Part shown: positions 1-10,877 of the stretch, one piece after another
How positions within the stretch are numbered: position 1 is the stretch's first letter
How the letters are laid out: each line of letters starts with the position of its first letter
Assembly (NCBI RefSeq): GCF_029867415.1
Contig: NW_026705324.1
Coordinates: 620,001-684,000 of the forward strand
Length of the DNA: 64,000 nt
Origin: Vicia villosa
Taxonomy: Eukaryota; Streptophyta; Magnoliopsida; Fabales; Fabaceae
Direction of reading: 5' to 3'
Notes under the pieces: generated by a model
What the model saw: the letters and a program-made list of their open reading frames with translations, nothing else
What the model was told of the DNA's origin: nothing
The model's database searches: none
Made by a program: the position numbers and the translations under genes

Positions 1-1321
1 CCATCACAATGGATCATTGCGCCATAAAAAAGAAAAAAACTCAAGCATGCATACAAAGCATGAGCCAGATAATAGGAGCTAATGTTGAATCAGAACAATG
101 ACCCATCCCCTCAAAGTTGTTACATGTACAAACTTTGCCTGATATCTGCTATCACACTACAAACACTTTTAAGTCACGGTGCCGATACGAGGTATCCTCA
201 GCTTCTGATGAGCGTCTGACACAATGTCTTCTTTTGTCCCCTGATTTCGAGTCGATGTTGAGTCATAGATCGCCACGAGATCTTATTCCTCTCCAAAGTG
301 TAGAAAATCGCACGAGATTTTCTTTCGATGTTGAGTCATAGATCGCCACGAGATCTTATTCCTCTCCAAAGTGTAGAAAATCGCACGAGATTTTCTTTCT
401 ATGTTGAGTCATAGATCGCCACGAGATCTTATTCCTCTCCAAAGTGTAGAAAATCGCACGAGATTTTCTTTCGATGTTGAGTCATAGATCGCCACGAGAT
501 CTTATTCCTCTCCAAAGTGTAGAAAATCGCACGAGATTTTCTTTCGATGTTGAGTCATAGATCGCCACGAGATCTTATTCCTCTCCAAAGTGTAGAAAAT
601 CGCACGAGATTTTCTTTCGATGTTGAGTCATAGATCGCCACGAGATCTTATTCCTCTCCAAAGTGTAGAAAATCGCACGAGATTTTCTTTCGATGTTGAG
701 TCATAGATCGCCACGAGATCTTATTCCTCTCCAAAGTGTAGAAAATCGCACGAGATTTTCTTTCGATGTTGAGTCATAGATCGCCACGAGATCTTGTTCC
801 TTTCCAAAGTGTGGAAAATTGCACGAGATTTTCTTTCGATGTTGAGTCATAGATCGCCACGAGATCTTTTCCTTTCAGTTTTGAAGATCGTACGAGGTCT
901 TCTCCCGATGTTGAGTCTTAGGTCGCACGAGATCCTTTTCTGTTTTTGTCCTGAAGGTCGCACGAGATCTTTTCTTTCCTCTTTTGTTGTCGAGTCGATG
1001 TTGAGTCGTGGATCGCACGAGATCTATTTCCTTTCAGTCATTGTTTCATGAAACATTTCCTTTGGGAACCTTGTATTGGCACCTAGGGCTACGTTACGAG
1101 CTATCACCCTTCTTCCAATTACTCACTGTAAATATTCTCCATCAGAAAAAAGAAAAACAATTCTCTTTCCCCAGCAGATATCAAAACAAAAATAACATTC
1201 ACACCATCTTCTCTTCAGGACAAATTTCAGGTCTTTGGTATTTAATCTCCTTAAACCTTGAATGTTCGAAAGGCTGGCGCCAATCTCACCTTCAGGTTCA
1301 AGACGATTAAATAGGGGCAGC
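1..1321 (+). mobile_element. Ogre/Tat-like retrotransposon 1: 3' UTR and polypurine tract
   Basis: This is internal sequence of an LTR retrotransposon upstream of its 3' LTR. It has no coding capacity. It holds a tandem array (described separately) and ends in an AGGGGCAGC polypurine tract directly before the LTR start TGTCATACCCC at 1,322. The same tract-LTR junction recurs at 10,869-10,878, which supports the reading. A tandem-repeat-bearing 3' UTR between pol and the 3' LTR is known for the Ogre/Tat lineage. The coding part of the element lies outside the window to the left. Confidence 0.75.
252..1050 (+). repeat. 73-bp tandem repeat array in Ogre-like 3' UTR
   Basis: Units starting with TCGATGTTGAG recur at 252, 325, 398, 471, 544, 617, 690, 763 and 836, an exact 73-bp period with nearly identical copies. 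Decayed units follow near 905 and 994 up to about 1,050. Each unit contains two diverged halves with the shared core CGCACGAGAT / CGCCACGAGAT, so the 73-mer probably arose from a shorter ancestor. Short open frames across the array are by-products of the repeat and not genes. Confidence 0.95.
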
Positions 1322-3149
1322 TGTCATACCCCAAATTTGTCCTACCCTTTAACTCCTAGCTGGCTTAGGCTTTGCATTCATGTACATACATCACTTAGGT
1401 CATAATCCACATTCATGCATCCATATCATGGGTACTATTCAAAAGGCTAGCAAAGAAAGAGCTCTATTGCAAAGAAGTTTGATCAGAGAACAAGGAAGAC
1501 TGAGGTATAATCATGTGGTTCTATGTTCAAGAAAGTCCTCCTGGATTGGGGTTTCTCTCTACTTCAAATCAGGGCATTGAGTGAAGAGTGCAAGCTTGCA
1601 AATTGTCTGGTCCTTTAAATAGGGGTTTCTTTGACCAAAGTCAACCAGTTGACTTTCTGGTCAACATTTAATCAGAAGAGGCTTCTATGTGTGGAAAATT
1701 TCTCATACTGACTGGGTGGAGGTGTTTGTTTGACTGGAATTGATTGGAGGAGATTTAATCGGGAATTTCATCAATAGTCGGAAGAATCAGAACAGTTGAC
1801 TTTTGGGGTCAAAGTCAGAAGAATTATTCAAATATTGACTTTTGGTGGAAAATCGGTCAAGAAAAGTTAAAGAATGGATAAAATCGGGAGTTTGGCAAAA
1901 AGTTGCAAAAAATAGAAAAATGACAAAAATAGAAAGTTTCAACACTTAGAAAATATTTTGGCGTTTTAAATCTTGATGAGCAGTCCACTTCAGCACCAGA
2001 TTACACGTGGCAAATGGCTTTTTTTGGAGAAAGTTCCAACATCAAAGTTGTTCCTCTCATGGTGGAGAACAACTTTGTAGTTGGACACTTTTTCATTTGA
2101 AGCTTGTATGAAGAGTTAAAGTGTTGAGAAGTTTCTAAAAACTCATCCAAACCAAGTCATAATCCAAGTCACAAGTCAGGTCACGACCTGGCATTTTAAC
2201 AAACACATGACATGCCAAATCCCCAGCCATTTCTTGAGCTCTACAGAAGTGCCATGAATGAAAACTTGGTATCATCCTCTTCTTTGCCATCTCCTCTATC
2301 CATTAAGACAAAGAGTGGTATAATTGAACAAATATTGAGTGAGATACAAGCTTTCAAAGTTGTGTCCCAACACTGGTCAAACACTGCATGCAGCCAAGGC
2401 AGATTCTTAAGGCACACGCATGCATTTCAGCAAACACATGGTGTGCCAAATGTCAATGCCTTTTTCTCCTTCCACAAGTCCCCATTTTGAGCAAGTTTGA
2501 TCTTTAAATGTTCCATGCCATGTCCTCTATCAATTAAGCTAGGGATATCCAACTTTGGCCACTTACTCATTGAGATATGGAATCTCAAACTCATGCCCTG
2601 ACAATAGTATTTCTGGCCAGAAGATAAGCAAGGCAAGTCCAGGCCACGCGTGAGTCTTATGCCACAAGGAGGTCATCCGTTTACTATGGGATTTTAAACA
2701 TACTACAAGCCCTATCTCATGGAGTGTTCAACACCAATGTTGTAGAGCTCCATGCATACTTCAACTTTGGTGAAGGAACCTCCCCTCGATCATGCTTATT
2801 GATTGAGATAAAGAAACGTGAAGATGGTATCATGGAAGAGTTGGCATCTAAGGTGACTAAGTGTGAGCTAAAGGCAGCAATGCATTCCCAAGAAGAAACT
2901 CATCTTGCTGCTATATGGAAAGTGTTGCTTGAACTATGCCATAATTGCCTACAAGCTTGTGCACTAAACATTACCCCAAGTAACCATGCAACTACTGCAG
3001 CAGGAAAGGAGAAAAGAACCACACTATAATTGCCCAAACTTATGCATTAAGCATTGCACAACAAAGCCCCACACTAAAGAAATGAGAAACTTGCTGCAAG
3101 CTACATATCCTCTAAGTCCCATATTCAAGGAATGATCACCACTCACTAA

Positions 3150-3560
3150 TCACTTGCCATATAAAAATAGCCATAGCCTTCACTCTACACTCTCTCACGA
3201 TTCATTCTCTCCACACCCTCTTCTCTCTTCCTTTCAGTCTCACTCGTTTCCCTCCATATTTTCCCTTTCCCTCATTCTCTCTCTCTTCACTCCGGCCACC
3301 CCAACTGCCACCATAACCAACTCCGGCCACCGTAACTGATCGCATCAACCAACTCCGACCACTTCAACAAACTCCACCATCACCACGAACCTCTACTGAT
3401 CCAGTTCTGAGTCACGGCAACCATCTCCATTGATCATCATCATCATCTTTCACTGGCGCTTGGGAGGAACGTGGCGCCAACCTCAAGAAGTGGAGATCGC
3501 TGCAACTTGTAGATCGGTTCTCTCCCTTCATTCACAGTTCATCAACTCAGGTATGCATTC
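3150..3560 (+). promoter_or_regulatory. Probable LTR promoter, leader and 5' splice donor
   Basis: A TATA-like ATATAAAAATAG at about 3,157 is followed by a long CT-rich leader (3,175-3,300) and a consensus-like donor CAGGTATGC at about 3,548. LTR 2 has a similar arrangement (CTATAAGTAA at about 11,912, donor AAGGTATGT at about 12,130). This marks the likely U3/R border and leader of the retroelement transcript. Confidence 0.5.
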
Positions 3561-4930
3561 TGATCCTCCTCTGCATGATAAATCATATAGCGAATACCGG
3601 TTGTGGATGTGTATATGCTTGTGTTTGTGTGTGCACAGTCTTGAAGTTGTTTGCGTTTCTTGATTTTGATTTCGCTTTAGATGAAATATATATGTTGCCT
3701 GGACGTTATTTTCACATATTCAAATTGGAGGCGTGATTCTGAGTAGTTTGAGATGCTTAGGTTTGGTTTTGGCAAAGTTGATGTTAGTTAGGGTTTCGTA
3801 TGTTGCTTCGGTTCGGTTGATAGAGCAGGTTTTAGGAAAATCCGAGGCCGGATCTGTGATCAGCGGCAAAAACTGAGTGGAATAGTGGCGTTTCCTGGAA
3901 TTTCTGGAAAATTTCACGCTAGCTCCGGTGGACCTCCAACCGGAGAGAATGATCGGAAGTTCGTACCGATGCCTGAGTTTGTTCATGCTGATTCATACGT
4001 GGCAGTCTGGCAGTGGCCTATGTGTTCCTCACGTTTTCTTTTGTTAATTGGATTCAATGATTGAGAGATGACTTGGCGTGTAATGATTGGATGAGTCAGC
4101 CTTTTGTCATTTAGTCACTTAAGATGAGGGTGACCAATTGATACTATGTTCATTATATTTTTTGTCACGTTTCAATAATAATGGTGCATGCTGAATAAAA
4201 AATGAGTAATGAAACAATTAATGTGATGGATCTGGGCCTTAATTGCTTTCTGAACACACCCTTGCTTTGACTGAGCACCATGCGCCCTATTGGACTGGGC
4301 CTGTACGCAGATTGCTCTTCCCACACCCCTATTTTTCTAGCCCAATCTGCCTTAATTGATCTTTAGTGCATTGTTAAATCACTGCTGCACCCCCTTGCTT
4401 GTTTAATAAAAAAAACAAATTAAAAAATTGATTTTCTTGTATTCTTTCTAAATTTTTCTTAAATAAAAATAACAAAAACATTTTTCTAACCAATTAGATT
4501 TTTAGAATATTATTCTCTTTTAATTGAAATTTTAATTGTGTGATTCCCATGAATTTTAATTGATTAATAAACCATAAACAAATAATTGCTTTCTTTGTTA
4601 AATTCAAAATTAGTTTCTCACATGAGTAAAAAATGCAGTGGCTTGTGAATATATTTTCATAAATAGTTTAGATTTAATTCTTTTCTTTTGTGAATATTTT
4701 CCATATATTGTGAAATGCTTAAGCAACTTTTCCCCCATTCTATTAAGAATTAGAATTAGACAATAACATAGATGTAGAAATTAGGACTAGTTCCCTTTTT
4801 GCATCCTTTTTCTTTACAACCATAAAACATTAATAAATACTTGAATAAATTCCCCATAAAAAATACAAAGAAAACACTTAAAACATTAATAAAAAGTGAA
4901 AATCTTAAAAAGGGAATGGAAGCTTGAACG

Positions 4931-5055
4931 TCCCTTGCTTTAGGGAACGTTCGAGTGCTTGGATCTCCCTTGCTTTAGGGAACCATTCGGGCGTAAGTTC
5001 CCACTTCTAAAAAACACAAACCATAGAGTAACTCGAGTTTCCCTTGCTTTAGGGA
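4931..5055 (+). repeat. Three copies of a 16-bp hairpin-forming motif
   Basis: The motif TCCCTTGCTTTAGGGA occurs at 4,931-4,946, 4,966-4,981 and 5,040-5,055. Its arms TCCCT and AGGGA are complementary, giving a five-base-pair stem and a six-base loop. All three lie near the 3' end of LTR 1. Confidence 0.85.
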
Positions 5056-5561
5056 TTTCCTCGAAACACTCAAACTCTCTCTCTTTCTCTCTTTTCTTAA
5101 GGGCATTGTTATCTCCGCTCTATTGCATCCTAGGTCGATCCCTTATGCAAGAGCGCGAGCGTTAACTCCGCCCAACTAAAAAACACAAAACAAACAGAAA
5201 ATCTTTAGCCGAACTACGGCGCTCTGATTCCTGAAAGGGATACGTAGGCATCAAGTCGCGGGGCTTGAACGAGCACATTTGTAAATATTCCTTCTTTTCC
5301 CCGTATTTCTTTTGCATTCATTCGCATTTAGACATAGACATAGTACACACCCTTTAGATAGAAACGAACATAGGTGGATACCATCGAGTACGATGGGCGT
5401 GAGGGGTGCTAGCACCTTCCCCTCGCGTAACCGACTCCCGTACCTTGATTCTCTGGTCGCAAGACCCTGTTCCTTCCTTTGTTAGGTTTTCTGATATTCC
5501 TTTCCCTTATGGGATAAATATATTGGTGGCGACTCTGTTCCTTTTTCGCGAGCGTGCGACA

Positions 5562-7814
5562 AACACGAAGAACACATAAACCCTAAATTTAAAATTAAAT
5601 GATGCAAAAGATGAATAAATGGATGATGATAGAGGGTTTTCAATCCTCTGATGATGCTGAACAAGATAGAATCGAGCTTTATCACAAAGAGTGCTTAAAT
5701 TAAAGAGGTGGAGTTCAGAAACATACCTCTGAAAATGGAGGTCGTGAGGATGATAGAGAGCAACTGGGCTTGTATGAATGATCCCAAGAGCTTCCTTGGG
5801 ACTCAGTGATGCTAACTGGATGCTTGTTGTGTCCTCAAACCTTCTGAATTGCTCTACTCGACTCCTTCGATTTGAGCTTCAAGTAAACATGGAGGATGAT
5901 GAATCTAGAGTTACAGATGAGCTGCAGCCATCTGAACAGCTTCACTATGATCTGAGGAACGTGCCTGGATGCCTAACCTTGCTTGGAACCTCCTGAATTG
6001 TTCTGTGGTCCTCCAACTGCAAGTGCTCCAAATGAGAGGTGAAGATGATGATTCTCCACGCCCAGAAGTGTTCCAGAGGTTTGGATCACCCCCAAATGCC
6101 TCCCTCAATGTGTTTGAATACTTATTTTCAAAGAGAGAGCTTTGGTTTGAAGAATCCGAGTCTTCTTGCCAAAGGACCTTTGAAAAAACTAAGTATGAAG
6201 AAAGAAAAGAGAAAGCAAGAATTCTGTTGCTTTGGTGTGTTTTTCTACTGAAGTATGCCCTCCTATTTATAGGCAAATGAATGCAGATCAATTGGCTGTG
6301 GTGAGTTTGCTTAATGAAAGAAATTTGGTTTCTTAAGCATGAAGGAAGTTTGCAAATATCTCTTATGCAATGATGAGAATTTTGATTCCATTTGATCAAT
6401 CCCCTAGCCCTCGATTTTGCTTGATCTTAGGGGACAATTCTGAGACAGAAATGAGCTCTAATTGGTTGGTGAGAAGATTCCTTTGATGAATCACCAATTT
6501 GCCATAAATTCACAAATGTAATCATTACATAATCACATGTTCTTGTTTTTAGAGTCTTCTTCAATTATCATGGCATGGTAAAAATGAATGCATGGCATGT
6601 TTTCAGATGTGTTATGGGTCGTGTAGCATCCATATTTGAGGTCATGTGCACAAAATTTCAAAGTTCCAAAATGATGCATGACCTATAATTTCACTTCATG
6701 AGGCCAACTTTGAACAAGCATAACTCTTAGCTCAAAATTGAATTTGGAGAAGGTTGAACACAATTTGGAAAGCCCTAAACATCTACTTCAAATCATTAGT
6801 TTGGAGTTTCTTCAGAATCCTTTGGCAAATTTGTGAAAAATGAGGCCAAAGTTGGAAGAAAACTAGGTTAAAACACTTAGAAAAATTTCTAAGTGTTTAT
6901 GACCTAAAACTCCAAAATTTCCAAAACTCTTAAATGATTGATCTTTTGAAAAAAGTTCCTTTGTAAGATGTTGTTTTATTTTGTAAGATCTACAACTTTC
7001 ATGTTGGAAGTTTTTTTAGTTGTGTAGGTGAAATTTTGAGTTCTCACCATGCCTTAAAAAACCCTAATTCCCGACTTTTTGCTCCTTGGTGAATCTCTTT
7101 GATTTTCTTTGGTAAAATGACTTTAATATCCATATATTGATGATATTGATCTTTGAAAGTCATGGTTTGACCAAAAATCTCAAAAGTCAATGGTGATCCC
7201 ATACAGTTGACTTTTTCCAAATAAGGTGAGATTTTGGACTTTTGTGTAGAAACAAGATCTTCTCCTCAAATGAATGATGTAAAGGGATTATATTGAGGTA
7301 ATAGAGACTCTTGGATCATGTCTTGATTTTTAGATCCATGCCCTGATTAAAAGTCAACTATCTTGGGGAATTAGGTCAAAAACCCTAATTGTCGACCAGA
7401 GGACAATGATGACTGTAGACTTTGAATTGAGGTGTAATGTCCAGTGGATCTTGTCATATGAGTTATTTGAAGATGATTGATGTCTTTGAATGGTCCCCTA
7501 GGGCTTTTTAGGGTTTCCCAAAGGTGATCCCTGATTTTAGTCCTTGATAGGCTAAAAAGAACCCTAGTCTGGTGACCTGAGTAAACCTGTACTCAGATGA
7601 CTGGGTGTCTAATCAATCATAGGTGAAATAATGAAGCTCTTGAGTCTCATGATTGTGTTAGAGACTAATCCTCCTATTGATTGATCCTTTGCCTGAGTTT
7701 TCTTGTTTCTGAACACCCTCGATTGAATGTCAGACTGCTCTGGGTACTTGCTTTGACTTGATGAAAATCCTGAAGATATGTCATTTCAGGGGGGTCAAAA
7801 ATTAGGGTATGACA
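5562..7814 (-). mobile_element. Reverse-oriented LTR segment (TGTCATACCCTAA family), truncated
   Basis: Read on the minus strand, this piece begins TGTCATACCCTAATTTTTGA at 7,814, a start like the other large LTRs here but with a different continuation. It runs to 5,562, where it abuts the end of LTR 1 and lacks the expected GGTGGCGACTC terminal block. The simplest reading is that element 1 inserted into this LTR and the rest lies left of the window. Open frames here (for example around 5,911-6,399) match no family I recognise and look fortuitous. Confidence 0.6.
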
Positions 7815-10800
7815 ACAACCCTTAAAAGTCCTAACTGAAACATGGTTAGTTCGAAAGCATAGCGTTACCAAAGGTATCCCGACTCCTTAAGGTCTACTAT
7901 AACTTTTGAGTTGATATCACTTTCTTACAAAAAAAAACTTTGTTTTTACTCAAAAATGTTTTTGAACTTTCAAGACAGACATATGCATTCGCATCTTATG
8001 AATTTCATTGCAAAGTACACTTGTCTATGTGTATTCAGATGTTCAAACATCAGGTAGAAGTTGCATGGGGCATGGCTAATGGCTAAAAATCCTACTGACT
8101 GACGAAGTAGCTGTGAAAGCTTGTCAAAAGGAGAAACATCCCTTACGCATGACTGGGATGGCTAATGTGTACACAGAACATAACTCGTCATTATGCCATT
8201 TACATGGGGCAAATCTAATCAAGATCCATAGAATCTCTCAAAGACGCTGAATAGCCCATGAGGCAAGCCCATTACCTGGAGGCACGTTGCGAAGGTCGCT
8301 CAGTATCAGATGATGTTAATGCCACTCTCACACCCTTTCCGGGAACCTTTATAGGATATTTCTCAATCTGTCCATATAGTCTTCTTTAAGACATGTTCAA
8401 ATACTTTTTACCCTTTCTAGGAGCCTTTTTCAGACAGTCTTTTAAAGACCCACCTTCTTATCCTTTCTATTTTCAAACCCTTTCAGACAGTCTTCTCTAA
8501 GACGTATTCCTTTCCAAGAACCTTTTCTAGGTAGTCTTCTATAAGACATCTCTTAACTTTTTCCAGTTAGTCTTTTAAGACATGTTCAAACTTCTCTTAT
8601 GCTTTCAAGAACCTTGTCAAACTTTGTTTAAAGTACAGAGTCTTTTCTAAGACAGTTCACCATCCTTTCTAGGGTGATCTTCTTCAAGATGTTTTTCCTA
8701 AGTTTTGTTTAAAACCCCACATTCCTTAAAACAGTCTTTATCCTCTATAGGAATACTTTTGACCCTCTGCACAAACACATCCCTTTGAGCTTTGTTTAAA
8801 GCGCGATCTTATTTAAGACAATCTCCCATTTCTTTCCAAGGACCTCTTCAGGTAGTCTTATAGAAGACATCATCTCATTCTGAGTACTCAGCAAATCGAT
8901 GTCCGTCAAGATGCGACCGAAGTGCATGAATCATTCTGAAAAGTATCTGCTTCACATTCAAATCAACACTTAGCATCAAGGAGACCTCAAAATTGGTCTA
9001 ATCAAAGACGATCATTCCTGGTAAAGACCCTTGAGTGGGGAAACCATGTTCAGAGGGTTTTCCTAAAACAGGGGCATACAATCAAGAATCCTATTTACTA
9101 GGGGCATATCTTTCAAGAATTCAAACACTGGGGCAATGCATACCAGGCAAGACATGGTGAAACTCGAGTTCCCTTTAAAGGTCCCTCCTTCAGATTAAGG
9201 GGCACGTCTCTCAAAATTTCTGATAATCGGGGAGTCACACTTGTATCATACAAGGAGCATTGTTGCATAATTGATCTTCCCACGCCTGTACTATTTACAT
9301 CCCGCAGTGTGGGATCGGCATACATGCATAATTCTCATTTATTTTGAGAATCTCATTACATGACACATGCATCATGACATTGCATAAAACTAACGCTGCC
9401 TTTTCAGGTCACTTCATATTCAAAAGGATGTTATCATCCAATTACAGCGCAAATACGATCGTATCAACGATTCAATCTTAACAGATACAATTCTAAAACC
9501 TCATTCCAAGTCTTTCTTCAAAGACAATCCATAAGCAATCAAAGAATTTCTTACCTCTCCAGGTAGTCTTGTCCAAGACAATTATCCTAACCTTTCCAAG
9601 CAGTCTTGTGTAAGACATATCCTGACCTTTTCTAGGTAGTTTTGTTTAAAACATTCCACGACCTTTATAGGAACCTTTCTAGGTAGTTTTGTTTAAAATA
9701 TTTCATAGCCTTTATAGGAACCTTTATAGGTAGTTTTGTTTAAAACATGCCATATCCTTTATAGGAATCTTTCTAGATAGTTTTGTTTAAAACATATCGT
9801 TCCCTTTATAGGAACCTTTCTAGGTAGTTTTGTTTAAAACGTTTCATGTCCTCTATAGGAACCTTTCTAGGTAGTTTTGTTTAAAACGTTTCATGTCCTC
9901 TATAGGAACCTTTCTAGGTAGTTTTGTTTAAAACACCCCACGACCTTTATAGGAACCTTTCTAGGTAGTTTTGTTTAAAACATATCATGCCCTTTATAGG
10001 AACCTTTATAGGTAGTTTTGTTTAAAACATGCCATATCCTTTATAGGAATATTTCTAGATAGTTTTGTTTAAAACATATCGTTCCCTTTATAGGAACCTT
10101 TCTAGGTAGTTTTGTTTAAAACGTTTCATGTCCTCTATAGGAACCTTTCTAGGTAGTTTTGTTTAAAACGTTTCATGTCCTCTATAGGAACCTTTCTAGG
10201 TAGTTTTGTTTAAAACGTCTTATGTCCTTTATAGGAACCTTTCTAGGTAGTTTTGTTTAAAACATATCGTGTCCTTTATAGGAATCTTTCTAGATAGTTT
10301 TGTTTAAAACGTATCGTTCCCTTTATAGGAACCTATCTAGGTAAGTCTTGTTTAAGATATCCCGTATCCTATCTAAGAGCCTTTCCAGGTGAATCCTGTT
10401 TAAGACGTACCATAACCTGTCTAGGTAGTCCTGTTTAAGACGATTCATATCTTTTTAGGAGCCTTTCTAGGTGAGTCTTATTTAAGACATATCATGCCTT
10501 TCTAGGTAGCCTTCTTAAAATGTTTATCCAATCTTTTCTAAGACACACTTAGTTCTTTTAAAGAACTCCTTAGTTAGTCTTCTCCAAGACATTCTTCCTA
10601 AGCCTAAGCTTCTTCGCATTAACCTCTGATATACCCTATTTAGGAGCCTCTTCAGGTAGTCTTCTATAAGACATTACTTTATATCTCTTTAGATACAATC
10701 AATATGATCCTGGTATGAAGAGCATATGCTCTGGACAAGCATCTTGTCAAACAAATAAGTGGCGTCTATAAGCCCATCTCCCGCGGAACTCCTTCCCTAC

Positions 10801-10877
10801 GCAGGCAAATTTTAGGGCATTTCAGTGTCCAATCATCTTCTACCTCTTCAGGTTCAGGAAGATTGAACAGGGGCAGC
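7815..10877 (+). mobile_element. Ogre/Tat-like element 2: 3' UTR with repeats and polypurine tract
   Basis: This is noncoding internal sequence of a second Ogre-like element. From about 8,350 it consists of degenerate AGTCTT..AAGACAT-type repeats. These become a regular 47-bp array at 9,600-10,340 and decay again to about 10,680. The segment ends with GAACAGGGGCAGC followed by TGTCATACCCC at 10,878, the same tract-LTR junction as element 1. The left end is truncated where the reverse LTR segment joins at 7,814/7,815. Confidence 0.75.
9600..10345 (+). repeat. 47-bp tandem repeat array in Ogre-like 3' UTR
   Basis: CCTTTATAGG landmarks at 9,662, 9,709, 9,756 and 9,803 give an exact 47-bp period that continues to about 10,340, roughly 16 units. 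Each carries CTAGGTAGTTTTGTTTAAAAC. Higher-order similarity is visible: a block of about five units (from about 9,720) reappears from about 10,000. Flanking sequence from about 8,350 and to 10,680 holds diverged relatives of the same unit. Confidence 0.93.

Larger units (their letters stand above)
1322..5561 (+). mobile_element. 3' LTR of Ogre-like element 1 (4,240 bp)
   Basis: The LTR starts TGTCATACCCC directly after the polypurine tract and ends CGAGCGTGCGACA. The end matches the end of the solo LTR at 24,663 (CGAGCGCACGACA). Inside are a TATA-like box (ATATAAAAATAG near 3,157), a pyrimidine-rich leader, a good splice donor (CAGGTATGC near 3,548) and, near the end, the block GGTGCTAGCACCTTCCCC and GGTGGCGACTC that all Ogre-like LTRs in this window share. 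The length is normal for Ogre LTRs. No long open frame is present. The first bases past the end (AACAC) may be the target-site duplication, but the partner is outside the window. Confidence 0.8.

Noticed and set aside
117..1051. Open frames across the 5' array (74-100 codons)
   Set aside because: They follow the 73-bp repeat and have no independent coding features.
5778..6399. Overlapping open frames on both strands, up to 162 codons
   Set aside because: They lie in a reverse LTR segment, have no recognised domain and lack promoter context.
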